From an uncultured SAR86 cluster bacterium (GTDB lineage Bacteria; Pseudomonadota; Gammaproteobacteria; Magnimaribacterales; AG-339-G14), in the NCBI GenBank assembly GCA_902524805.1, contig CABZES010000010.1, forward strand, positions 1 through 46,337: a stretch of DNA of 46,337 bases. Reading direction: 5' to 3'. Of this stretch, positions 1-7,682 are shown one piece after another (within the stretch, counting starts at the first letter, position 1; every line of letters starts with the position of its first letter). The position numbers and the translations under genes were made by a program. Under the pieces are notes generated by a model that was not told the DNA's origin, ran no database searches, and saw only the letters and a list, made by a program, of their open reading frames with translations.

Positions 1-1
1 G

Positions 2-1153
2 ATTACAGGAAATCCAGTACCACAATTAGGATTCGGTGATACTTTGGTAGGTTCTTCAACTTATTTGTTAGATAAATTAGATCAAGTTACTGTGGATCTT
101 GGATTCGGGGCATATACAGAAAATACTAAAACTAACATAGACTTATTTTGCATTACTGCGGCACTAATGTTTGGAACAGGAGGGTTGCCGCATGTAATTG
201 TTAGATTTTTTACCGTTCCAAAAGTTAGTGATGCTAGAAAGTCTGCTGGTTATGCCTTAATTTTTATAGCGCTTTTATATACAACTGCTCCAGCCGTTTC
301 AGCTTTTGCAAGGATAAATTTTATTGATTCAATTCAAAACGTTGAATATTCACTCGCTCCAGATTGGTTTAAAAATTGGGAAGATATTGGACTAATTGCC
401 TGGCAAGATAAAAACAACGATCAATCCATACAATATTCATCAGGCAATGCTCTCGAAGGCGTAAGACCTGATTATTCAGAGAAAAGAGGAAAAAATGGAG
501 AGAGGATTCTAAATAACAAACCAAATCAAAATAATGATAATGAGGTTTATATTGATCGTGACATTATCGTATTGGCTAATCCAGAGATTGCTAAATTGCC
601 TGGATGGGTTTTTGCGCTTGTAGCCGCAGGGGGCTTAGCCGCTGCTCTATCAACGGCTGCAGGATTACTGCTCGTTATATCGTCATCGATTTCCCATGAT
701 CTATTGAAAAAAACTTTCATGCCTAAAATAAATGAAAAACAGGAACTTTTATACGCTCGAATAGCCTCTACGGTTGCAATTATAATTGCAGGCCTTTTTG
801 GAATTTATCCTCCCGGCTTTGTTGCACAAGTCGTAGCGTTTGCATTTGGCCTTGCGGCTTCAACTATCTTCCCTGCACTTTTAATGGGAATTTTTTCGAA
901 AAGACTTAATAAGGAAGGAGCAATTTCGGGTATGATTTCTGGATTATTTTTTACATCCTCTTACATCATTTATTTTAAATTCTTAAACCCCTCTTTTAAT
1001 TCCCCCGACAATTGGTTTTTAGGTATCTCTCCTGAGGGAATAGGCTTTTTAGGAATGATAATAAATTTTATAGTCGCTTTCTCAGTTTCAAACTTCACAA
1101 ACCGCCCACCAAGTGAGATTAATGAAATGATTGACAATATAAGAAGACCATAA
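2..1153 (+). CDS. Sodium:solute symporter, C-terminal part (partial at window edge)
   Basis: Integral membrane transporter of the sodium:solute symporter (SSF) family, probably the acetate/carboxylate branch (VC_2705-like). It should use the Na+ gradient to import a small organic acid; the substrate is inferred. The frame is open from the window edge, so the N-terminal part is missing and the ATG at 44 is only an internal Met. Visible are the SSF-like GGLPHVIVRFF motif (about 180-215), a hydrophilic loop of about 90 residues (about 320-595), then a Gly/Ala-rich helix containing GGLAAALSTAAGLLL and several further membrane segments to the C-terminus. Such loops occur in this subfamily, so I do not read it as an insertion. 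The next gene starts 58 bp downstream. Confidence 0.85.
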   Translation: MTGNPVPQLGFGDTLVGSSTYLLDKLDQVTVDLGFGAYTENTKTNIDLFCITAALMFGTGGLPHVIVRFFTVPKVSDARKSAGYALIFIALLYTTAPAVSAFARINFIDSIQNVEYSLAPDWFKNWEDIGLIAWQDKNNDQSIQYSSGNALEGVRPDYSEKRGKNGERILNNKPNQNNDNEVYIDRDIIVLANPEIAKLPGWVFALVAAGGLAAALSTAAGLLLVISSSISHDLLKKTFMPKINEKQELLYARIASTVAIIIAGLFGIYPPGFVAQVVAFAFGLAASTIFPALLMGIFSKRLNKEGAISGMISGLFFTSSYIIYFKFLNPSFNSPDNWFLGISPEGIGFLGMIINFIVAFSVSNFTNRPPSEINEMIDNIRRP

Positions 1154-1211
1154 ATTTAAGACACTTTTCAAGAAATTAACTTAAATCACATTTAATTATA
1201 TATTTATCAGG

Positions 1212-2303
1212 ATGAAAATTTTAAGAACGCCTGATAAATATTTTGCAAATCTAAAAGATTATCCCTTTGAGCCAAACTACACTACTATCAAAACACAAGA
1301 TGGAAGTGACTTAAGAATTCATCATATTGATGAAGGGCCAAAAGATGGCCCCTTGCTGTTAGCAATGCACGGACAGCCTGTTTGGAGTTACCTTTACTCA
1401 AGGATGATACCTTTTTTAATCGATGCGGGTATTCGTGTTATTGCTCCCGATTTGCCAGGTTACGGAAAATCAGACAAACCAGCAGAAAGAGAAGATTATA
1501 GTTATCAGAGACAAGTCGACTGGATGACTGACTGGCTCAATGTTAATGACTTAAAAAATCTTACCTTTTTTGGACAAGATTGGGGTGGTTTAATTGGCTT
1601 GAGAATGGTTGCAAATGAACCGGATAGATTTGATAAGGTAGCGATGGGAAACACTGGATTACCTTATAACCCTGAAGCCTCAAAAGCAGTTTTAGAAAAA
1701 ATAAAAGAATTTAGAGAAAGCAGTCTAAAGTTAACACCAATATCGATGGCAAAAGAAATTAGAGAAATGGATGGAAAAAGTTTAACTCAAGAAAAAACAG
1801 AATTTCATCCTGCTCTAAAATTTATGTATTGGCAAAAATTTTGTTGGGATACAGTTGATTTACCAACCGGTCTTTTGATGACTCAAATGATGGGGAACAA
1901 CTCTAGATTAAACTTAGCGGCATATTATTTATTTGTCTCTTTAGGTTTAGGGAAATTTTTCCCTTTTAAAACTGATGTTGCCAAGGCTTACGAAGCACCA
2001 TTTCCTAATCCAAGTTATAAGATGGGGCCAAGAGCAATGCCAAGTCATGTTCCTACAATTCCTGATCAATCCTTAGATGCGCAAAAAAAAGCTAGAGAGG
2101 TTTTTAAAAATTGGGAAAAACCTTTTCTTAGCGTCTTCGCCGGTGATGATCCAGTTACAAATGGAATAGAAAGAGATGTTTTGGAAATGTGTCCGAATGC
2201 TAAAAGTGCTCCTCACATTGGTGGAGGCCATTTCTATCAATGGACCAGACCTAAAGAATTATCAAACTTACTAATAAATTTTATCAATACTAAAGGAGAT
2301 TAA
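1212..2303 (+). CDS. Haloalkane dehalogenase-like alpha/beta hydrolase
   Basis: Cytoplasmic alpha/beta hydrolase closest to haloalkane dehalogenases, which convert a haloalkane and water to an alcohol and halide. Residues 53-60 read HGQPVWSY, the oxyanion-hole/halide-site motif of the family. GQDWGG at 121-126 places nucleophile D123 next to W124, as in DhlA-type enzymes (D124/W125). The acid is D312 or D313 (AGDDP) and the base H340 (GGGHF). At 363 aa it is longer than the usual 300-310; the extra length lies in the cap region (about 150-290). Q55 stands where DhlA has Glu and LinB has Asn. It starts at ATG and is followed 2 bp later by a GST gene, so it is probably co-transcribed. A related epoxide hydrolase or other hydrolase activity is possible. 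Confidence 0.82.
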   Translation: MKILRTPDKYFANLKDYPFEPNYTTIKTQDGSDLRIHHIDEGPKDGPLLLAMHGQPVWSYLYSRMIPFLIDAGIRVIAPDLPGYGKSDKPAEREDYSYQRQVDWMTDWLNVNDLKNLTFFGQDWGGLIGLRMVANEPDRFDKVAMGNTGLPYNPEASKAVLEKIKEFRESSLKLTPISMAKEIREMDGKSLTQEKTEFHPALKFMYWQKFCWDTVDLPTGLLMTQMMGNNSRLNLAAYYLFVSLGLGKFFPFKTDVAKAYEAPFPNPSYKMGPRAMPSHVPTIPDQSLDAQKKAREVFKNWEKPFLSVFAGDDPVTNGIERDVLEMCPNAKSAPHIGGGHFYQWTRPKELSNLLINFINTKGD

Positions 2304-2305
2304 TT

Positions 2306-2917
2306 ATGTTGAAACTTCACTACGCACCAAACTCAAGAGCCGAAAGAGTTTTATGGCTATTAGAGGAATTACAATTGCCTTATGAGTTAAATTCAATGCC
2401 TTTTCATCCAGAAGCGCTCAAATCAGATGAGCACCGCAAAAGACATCCACTCGGCAGGATCCCAGTTTTAGATGATGGCGATATAAGCATTTACGAATCC
2501 GGAGCAATAATCGATTATGTGATTGAAAAACATAAAAATGGCGGTTTGAAGCCTGCGGTTGATTCTCCAGAGTATCCTTACTATTTACAATGGTTCCATT
2601 TCTGTGAAGGCATGATTGCACAACCAATGAATACTATTGTGGTCCATACCATTCTTCTTCCGCCGGAAAGAAGAGATGAAACTGTTCTTGGCCAAGCACA
2701 GCGCTTAGCCTCCAAATCTTTATCTGCTATCGAGACAGCCTTGGAAGGAAAAGAGTATTTGATTGGAGAATTTTCTGGCGTTGAATTTATGACCGGTCAT
2801 TGCTGTACCAAATTATCAGATCTAGGATGTGTTACCGAGGAGATGCCAAATTTAAAAGCTTATGTCGAAAGAATAAAAGCAAGGCCAGCTTTTCAAAAAG
2901 CAATTTCAACAACTTAA
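2306..2917 (+). CDS. Glutathione S-transferase
   Basis: Soluble two-domain glutathione S-transferase of 203 aa, the normal length. The N-terminal thioredoxin-like domain (1-75) carries NSRAERVLWLLEE at 9-21, the cis-proline site RIPVL (P53) and the glutathione-binding ES pair at E64-S65. A helical C-terminal domain follows, ending in a typical PNLKAYVERIKARPAF segment. A strong AAGGAG ribosome site lies 7 bp before the ATG. It sits 2 bp after the dehalogenase-like gene and 11 bp before a DUF1330 gene, which suggests conjugation or reductive processing of a reactive or halogenated substrate. The substrate cannot be read from the sequence. Confidence 0.9.
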   Translation: MLKLHYAPNSRAERVLWLLEELQLPYELNSMPFHPEALKSDEHRKRHPLGRIPVLDDGDISIYESGAIIDYVIEKHKNGGLKPAVDSPEYPYYLQWFHFCEGMIAQPMNTIVVHTILLPPERRDETVLGQAQRLASKSLSAIETALEGKEYLIGEFSGVEFMTGHCCTKLSDLGCVTEEMPNLKAYVERIKARPAFQKAISTT

Positions 2918-2928
2918 AAGGTAGTGAT

Positions 2929-3342
2929 ATGAAAGTAGAAAATAAAGTTAATCCTAACGAAGAACAAATGGCAGGATTTCTGGAGGGAGACGTTGATTCG
3001 CCTATAGAGATGGTAAATCTACTAAAGTTCAAAGACAAAGCTGAATATGAAGATGGCAGAGACACGGATCTTTCAGGCGAAGAGGCTTACGCAATTTACG
3101 GACTAGAAGTAATTGAGCATGTAAAAAAAGTAGGCGGCGAACCAATCTTTTTTGGCAAGGTCGAGCGCTTGATGCTCGGTGAAGTAGAAGAGTTATGGGA
3201 TATGGTGGCTATTGCCAAATACCCTTCTCGAAAAGCAATGCTCAAAATGATCTCAGATCCAGATTACATAGAAAGCGCTAAACATAGATCAGCAGGGTTA
3301 AAAGGACAATTAAACATAGAGACTAAAACAGGTAATAGTTAA
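2929..3342 (+). CDS. DUF1330 family protein
   Basis: Small soluble protein of 137 aa with the DUF1330 pattern. The core IEMVNLLKFKDKAEY (about 24-38) is followed by GEEAYAIYG and a GGEPIFFGKVERLMLGE stretch, then WDMVAIAKYPSRKAMLKM and a DPDY segment. Family members form ferredoxin-like dimers of uncertain function and are often found beside catabolic genes. The frame is open further upstream into the GST gene, but the ATG at 2929, 11 bp after the GST stop, gives a normal family length. It lies inside the dehalogenase/GST/sulfatase run and its stop is 1 bp from the next start. Confidence 0.85.
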   Translation: MKVENKVNPNEEQMAGFLEGDVDSPIEMVNLLKFKDKAEYEDGRDTDLSGEEAYAIYGLEVIEHVKKVGGEPIFFGKVERLMLGEVEELWDMVAIAKYPSRKAMLKMISDPDYIESAKHRSAGLKGQLNIETKTGNS

Positions 3343-3343
3343 G

Positions 3344-4396
3344 TTGGAGCCTTTAACTTTAATAGGCGCACCTCCTTCGCCCTATACAAGAAAGATGATT
3401 GCCTTATTGAGGTATCGTCACATTCCTTACAACATAACTTGGGGAGATCCACAAGGTATGCTCTTAGGTGAGTTAAAAAATCTTAATATTCAACCACCAA
3501 AGCCGGCTTTGCTTCCAACTTTTATTTTGCCTGATGAAAAGGGAATTCTTAAAGCCGAGACTGATTCAACGCCATTAATTAGAAGATTTGAACTTGAATA
3601 CGAAGATAGAAAATGTCTTCCTAGTGATCCCGCATTAAACTTTTTAAATTACCTTTTAGAAGATTTCGCCGATGAATGGGTAACAAAGTATATGTTTCAC
3701 TATCGATGGCACTTTGAAGAAGATGCAGACAATGCTGGTACCTTATTGCCTCTTGCTCAGGCTACTAACCTTCCAGATGAAATTCACCAAACTGCAAAAA
3801 AGTACATCGCCGAAAGACAAATAGAACGCCTTAGGGTTGTGGGTTCAAATGACACAACTGCACCAATAATTGAGGCTAGTTATAAAAGGTTCCTATCTAT
3901 TCTTGAAGGTCACTTTAAAAATTCGCCTTTTCTTCTTGGAGATAGGCCAAGTTCAGCAGATTTTGGTCTTTATGGACAGTTGAGCCAACTCATAGGTTTC
4001 GATCCTACCTCTAGAAAAATAGCTCATGATTTATCTCCTAGGACGGTTGCTTGGATTACAGTCATAGAAGATATTTCCGGTTTAAGCGTCAAAGATGAAA
4101 GTTGGTCAAAGTTAGAAGAATTACCATTGACTATCAAAGAATTACTCAAAGAAGTAGGCAAAGGATATGTACCTGCTTTAATTAAAAACCGTGAAGCATA
4201 CTTAAATAAAGATAAAACATGGGAAACAGAAATAGATGGGTGCGTTTGGGTCCAACAAACATTTCCTTATCAAGTTAAATGTTTGAAATGGATTAATGAA
4301 GAATATTCAAAACTAGGTGATGCAGATAAAAAAAGAATTGATGCTTTATTTGAAGATACTGGTTGTGAAAAATTACTTTTAAATGAAAATAATTAA
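3344..4396 (+). CDS. Glutathione S-transferase family protein, extended
   Basis: Protein of 350 aa with an N-terminal thioredoxin-like GST domain (about 1-90) that begins LIGAPPSPYTRKMIALLRY. It has a PTFILPDE segment at the cis-Pro position and a DSTPLIRRFE segment matching the glutathione-binding strand-helix. A GST C-terminal helical domain with FLLGDRPSSADFGLYGQ lies at about 195-215. Roughly 100 further residues follow that a standard GST does not have. The only start giving a complete domain is TTG at 3344, one base after the preceding stop, so translation is probably coupled. It overlaps the next gene by 14 bp. The reaction is unknown; it is the second GST of the cluster and clearly different in sequence from the first. 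Confidence 0.8.
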   Translation: MEPLTLIGAPPSPYTRKMIALLRYRHIPYNITWGDPQGMLLGELKNLNIQPPKPALLPTFILPDEKGILKAETDSTPLIRRFELEYEDRKCLPSDPALNFLNYLLEDFADEWVTKYMFHYRWHFEEDADNAGTLLPLAQATNLPDEIHQTAKKYIAERQIERLRVVGSNDTTAPIIEASYKRFLSILEGHFKNSPFLLGDRPSSADFGLYGQLSQLIGFDPTSRKIAHDLSPRTVAWITVIEDISGLSVKDESWSKLEELPLTIKELLKEVGKGYVPALIKNREAYLNKDKTWETEIDGCVWVQQTFPYQVKCLKWINEEYSKLGDADKKRIDALFEDTGCEKLLLNENN

Positions 4397-4850
4397 CAAT
4401 CTATTTCCTCAAGATGCTACGAACTATCAAGGCAGTAAAATAGCCTTTTATGGATTTGCGTTATTTTTGGTCTTAATGACATGGAGATCTATTATCCACA
4501 TGTTCTTTTGGGAGACTGGACTGCATGATATTGCTAATTTCATTGTTTTAGAGGGAGATCCTGATCCAATGATTCCAATCTATTTGTTTTTCTCCTTATG
4601 GGGATTGCAACAAGTTTTGACTTGTCTCTTAGGGTGGATTGTATTGATTAGATATCGTGGGTTAATTTCTATAATGATCTTTATATTTGCTCTGGAATGG
4701 TGGATAAGATTGCTTTATGGCAACTTGGGAATGCTTTCAATTATCCCAGTTTATACTGACGGAGTTACGCCAGGTTCAGTGGGAGCTCCATTTTTAGGTA
4801 TTCTGCTGTTAGTGTTGTTAGTTTTATCTTTAAGATCAAAAAGTGTTTAG
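4383..4850 (+). CDS. Hypothetical four-helix membrane protein
   Basis: I do not recognise a family. The 155-aa product has four hydrophobic segments (about 22-45, 65-88, 90-112 and 133-150), separated by short loops rich in acidic residues and Trp (MFFWETGLHD, EGDPDPMIP, LEWWIRLLYGN). It ends in a short basic tail, SLRSKSV. The ATG lies 14 bp inside the preceding GST gene and the stop overlaps the GTG of the sulfatase gene by 8 bp, so it is embedded in one translationally coupled transcript. It may support transport or membrane placement of the cluster's enzymes; that is only inference. Confidence 0.75.
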   Translation: MKIINNLFPQDATNYQGSKIAFYGFALFLVLMTWRSIIHMFFWETGLHDIANFIVLEGDPDPMIPIYLFFSLWGLQQVLTCLLGWIVLIRYRGLISIMIFIFALEWWIRLLYGNLGMLSIIPVYTDGVTPGSVGAPFLGILLLVLLVLSLRSKSV

Positions 4851-6489
4851 AAAAATCTTCTATGTTTTAGGAATTGTTTTATTACTGGGTTCTATTGCCT
4901 GGGAATATAAAGTTAATATTTTGATTTGGTCTATTCCGAAATTAGCTCCTATTTTCATGCCAGTTCAAGCTAATGTTCCAACTTCATGGGCTGAAGGACC
5001 AGAGATTGCAATGCAGGATGAAAGACCCAATATTATTTTAATTTTGGCCGACGACATGGGTTACAACGATATTTCTATGCATAATGGTGGGGCAGCTGAC
5101 GGTACTTTAAAGACTACTAATATAGATTCTTTGGCAGAAAGCGGTATTTTATTTTCGAGAGGGTATGCTGCTAATGCTACTTGTGCGCCTTCAAGGGCAT
5201 CAATCATGACAGGAAGGTACCCAACAAAATTTGGTTATGAATTTACCCCAGTACCCGACACTGGAAGGTTGATTATGTCTTGGCTTGCTGAGGAAGATGA
5301 TTCAGTTTTAAAAGCAAGAATCGATAATGAAGTTTCTAGAAACCTGCCATCTATGTGGGAGCAGGGAATGCCTACCGAACAAATTACCATTGCTGAAGTT
5401 TTACGAGATGCAGGATATTACACAGCTCATATAGGCAAATGGCATCTTGGCAATGCCAATGGTATGGATCCTTTGAATCAGGGGTTTGAAGATTCCTTGT
5501 CCTTAGTAGGTCCTCTTTATGCTCCAGAGGATGATCCCGAAATAGTTAACGCAAAATTTGATACTACAATCGATAAGATGGTTTGGGGGATTGGACAGTA
5601 TTCAGCAAGATTTAACGAAGGTAACCTATTTGCTCCAGATAAATATGTAACGGATTACTATACTGATGAAGCATTAAAAGTTATTGAAAAAAATAAAAAT
5701 AGACCATTCTTTTTATATTTAAGTCATTGGGCAGTGCACAATCCGCTCCAGGCTTTGAGAAGTGATGTTGAGCAAATGACTCATATGTCAGGACATAATC
5801 TTCAAGTTTATGCAGGAATGATAAAGGCACTTGATAGAAGTGTTGGAAAGGTCGTTGCAAAATTAAAAGAGTTAGAAATTTATGGGAAAACTTTGATTAT
5901 ATTTACTAGTGACAATGGTGGAGCTAATTACATTGAATTAGAGGATATCAATAAGCCTTATCGAGGGTGGAAAATAAGTTTTTTTGAGGGAGGAATAAGA
6001 GTCCCTTTTATATTTAGTTGGCCTGATCAGATTCAGGCAGGACAAACTTCAGATGACCCTATTCATCATTTTGATATTTTCTCAACTATTGCTTCTGCTG
6101 CAGGGATAAAACCACTAAACGGCAACGAATTAGATGGCGTAAACCTTTTGCCGTTTATTAAAAAAGAAAAAACTACTAAACCTCATAAAACTTTATTTTG
6201 GAGATCGGGTAATCATCAAGCAGTCTTGCATGAAAAGTGGAAATACATCATTAGTAAAAAAGAAAATAAGCGTTGGTTATTTGATACTTCTGTAGATCCA
6301 ACAGAACAAAATAATTTAATTGGAGTTCATATTGAAGAGGTCAAATTGATTGAAGATCTTTTGAGTGAATTTAATGCGGAACAAAAAGAGCCTTTAATTC
6401 CATCTGCATTTGAGGCACCAATATTGATTGATAAATATGATGGACAAAAATACGAAGAGGGGGACGACTATATTTATTGGTCAAATTAA
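4843..6489 (+). CDS. Sulfatase (formylglycine-dependent, membrane-anchored)
   Basis: Type I sulfatase of the alkaline phosphatase superfamily, 548 aa, hydrolysing sulfate esters. A hydrophobic N-terminal segment (5-22) should export it and possibly anchor it to the inner membrane facing the periplasm. D70-D71 (LADDMGYND) bind the metal. C114-A-P-S-R118 is the site where Cys is converted to formylglycine by a sulfatase-modifying enzyme, which is not in this window. GKWHLG (K199, H201), H299, DNGG (D357-N358) and K377 complete the active site. It starts with GTG at 4843, overlapping the previous gene by 8 bp. The substrate is unknown; algal sulfated polysaccharides or aryl sulfates are likely in a marine setting. 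Confidence 0.93.
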   Translation: MFRKIFYVLGIVLLLGSIAWEYKVNILIWSIPKLAPIFMPVQANVPTSWAEGPEIAMQDERPNIILILADDMGYNDISMHNGGAADGTLKTTNIDSLAESGILFSRGYAANATCAPSRASIMTGRYPTKFGYEFTPVPDTGRLIMSWLAEEDDSVLKARIDNEVSRNLPSMWEQGMPTEQITIAEVLRDAGYYTAHIGKWHLGNANGMDPLNQGFEDSLSLVGPLYAPEDDPEIVNAKFDTTIDKMVWGIGQYSARFNEGNLFAPDKYVTDYYTDEALKVIEKNKNRPFFLYLSHWAVHNPLQALRSDVEQMTHMSGHNLQVYAGMIKALDRSVGKVVAKLKELEIYGKTLIIFTSDNGGANYIELEDINKPYRGWKISFFEGGIRVPFIFSWPDQIQAGQTSDDPIHHFDIFSTIASAAGIKPLNGNELDGVNLLPFIKKEKTTKPHKTLFWRSGNHQAVLHEKWKYIISKKENKRWLFDTSVDPTEQNNLIGVHIEEVKLIEDLLSEFNAEQKEPLIPSAFEAPILIDKYDGQKYEEGDDYIYWSN

Positions 6490-6526
6490 TTTGAAATCTA
6501 AGCTTGATTTGAACAAAATATACAAT

Positions 6527-6736
6527 ATGTCTAAGTTAATAGAAGTAATTTTCAATCATTTAGAGAACTGGGGAACTTTTTGGTTTGGTTTTTTATTCTG
6601 GGGGAGTATTTTTGGTGCAATCTTAACTGTCTTTTTTTCTGCTTTTAGTTCATCAATTCTCATTATTTTGGGTTACTTTTTTGGAATAATCTTCGGTTTA
6701 ATATCCAATTCTAAAAAATGGTCATGGATCAACTAA
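6527..6736 (+). CDS. Small two-helix membrane protein
   Basis: Unrecognised protein of 69 aa. It starts MSKLIEVIFNHLENWGTFW, then has two hydrophobic segments (about 17-37 and 41-61) and a short KKWSWIN tail. The frame is open further upstream into the sulfatase 3' end, but the ATG at 6527 lies 38 bp after the sulfatase stop and gives a sensible protein. Its last 19 bp overlap the start of the desaturase gene, suggesting translational coupling. The Gly/Phe-rich helices look like a small membrane-associated subunit. Function cannot be assigned. Confidence 0.6.
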   Translation: MSKLIEVIFNHLENWGTFWFGFLFWGSIFGAILTVFFSAFSSSILIILGYFFGIIFGLISNSKKWSWIN

Positions 6737-7668
6737 GAGATAGCAAACATCAATTCCAAAACGAAATAGAAGGCTCTGAGGATCTTTCTTTAGAAGCAGA
6801 GAAAAGAATTGCCAGATCTTTTATGGGAAGAATTGAGTGGGAAATGATTGCCATAGGTTTAACTCAATGTTTTTTATGGTTTGGTGTTTGGGCAATGGTA
6901 TTGGCAGGATTAATGCCTTTATGGCTAGGTTTTTCTATTCTTCTTGTTACTGTTACTTTTGCTTACCTACCATCCCATGCAGGTCAACACGGCCATCTCT
7001 CTGGAAACAAAAAAAACCTAGATTGGCTTAATTTTTGGGTAGGTCAAATCTCATTAATTCCGTTAGCTCAATCGCATGAAATCTTAAAAGTTACACATCT
7101 TAAACATCATGCTCATACCAATGATCCAAATAATGATCCTGATCATAAACATACTCATACTGGAAGTTGGTTTAAGTCGGCTTTAGCAGTTCATCTTCAA
7201 ACAGGAGATAGAGATGAAAGACTAAATAATATGCTTGAAAGGTGGATGGAGTCCGAGCCCAAATTTAAAGAGGCAACAGAGAGAGGCGGATTAGTACTTT
7301 TTGGATTTTATATTTTACAAATAGTTGCAGCAATAAACTTTCCCTTAGAAACACTTTTTTTATGGTGGCTTCCCAGAAAGATTGCTGTTTCATACCTTGG
7401 CGTTATTTTCTCTCATATGCCTCACAAAGAGTTACCCGTCGGAAGGCATGCTGATACAAGATTTTGGACTAATGGCCTTGTAAGATTTTTTAATCACTCT
7501 ATGCAAATACATGCAATGCATCATATGTATCCTAAAATTTGTCATCATGATGAGCCAAAAGCCATTGAAGCTCTTAGACCTTTCATGATAGAAAGAGGAA
7601 TCCCTGGCGCTGACAGGATTCCTAAAAAAATTATCAATAATCCGCTTACAAAACTAGAAGCAGTTTAA
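6718..7668 (+). CDS. Membrane fatty acid desaturase family protein
   Basis: Membrane di-iron enzyme of the fatty acid desaturase/beta-carotene hydroxylase superfamily (PF00487-like), 316 aa. The three His boxes are visible: HAGQH (H87-H91), HLKHH (H127-H131, followed by H133 and a further His/Asp-rich stretch to 147) and HAMHH (H265-H269, preceded by H260 and followed by HH at 276-277). Hydrophobic segments lie at about 45-85 and 190-235. It should use O2 and reductant to introduce a double bond or hydroxyl into a lipid. It starts at ATG 6718, overlapping the small membrane protein by 19 bp; a second ATG at 6724 is also possible. It converges with another di-iron enzyme gene. Whether the substrate is an acyl lipid or a carotenoid is not decidable here. 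Confidence 0.85.
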   Translation: MVMDQLRDSKHQFQNEIEGSEDLSLEAEKRIARSFMGRIEWEMIAIGLTQCFLWFGVWAMVLAGLMPLWLGFSILLVTVTFAYLPSHAGQHGHLSGNKKNLDWLNFWVGQISLIPLAQSHEILKVTHLKHHAHTNDPNNDPDHKHTHTGSWFKSALAVHLQTGDRDERLNNMLERWMESEPKFKEATERGGLVLFGFYILQIVAAINFPLETLFLWWLPRKIAVSYLGVIFSHMPHKELPVGRHADTRFWTNGLVRFFNHSMQIHAMHHMYPKICHHDEPKAIEALRPFMIERGIPGADRIPKKIINNPLTKLEAV

Positions 7669-7682
7669 AAAAGTTCAGTTTT

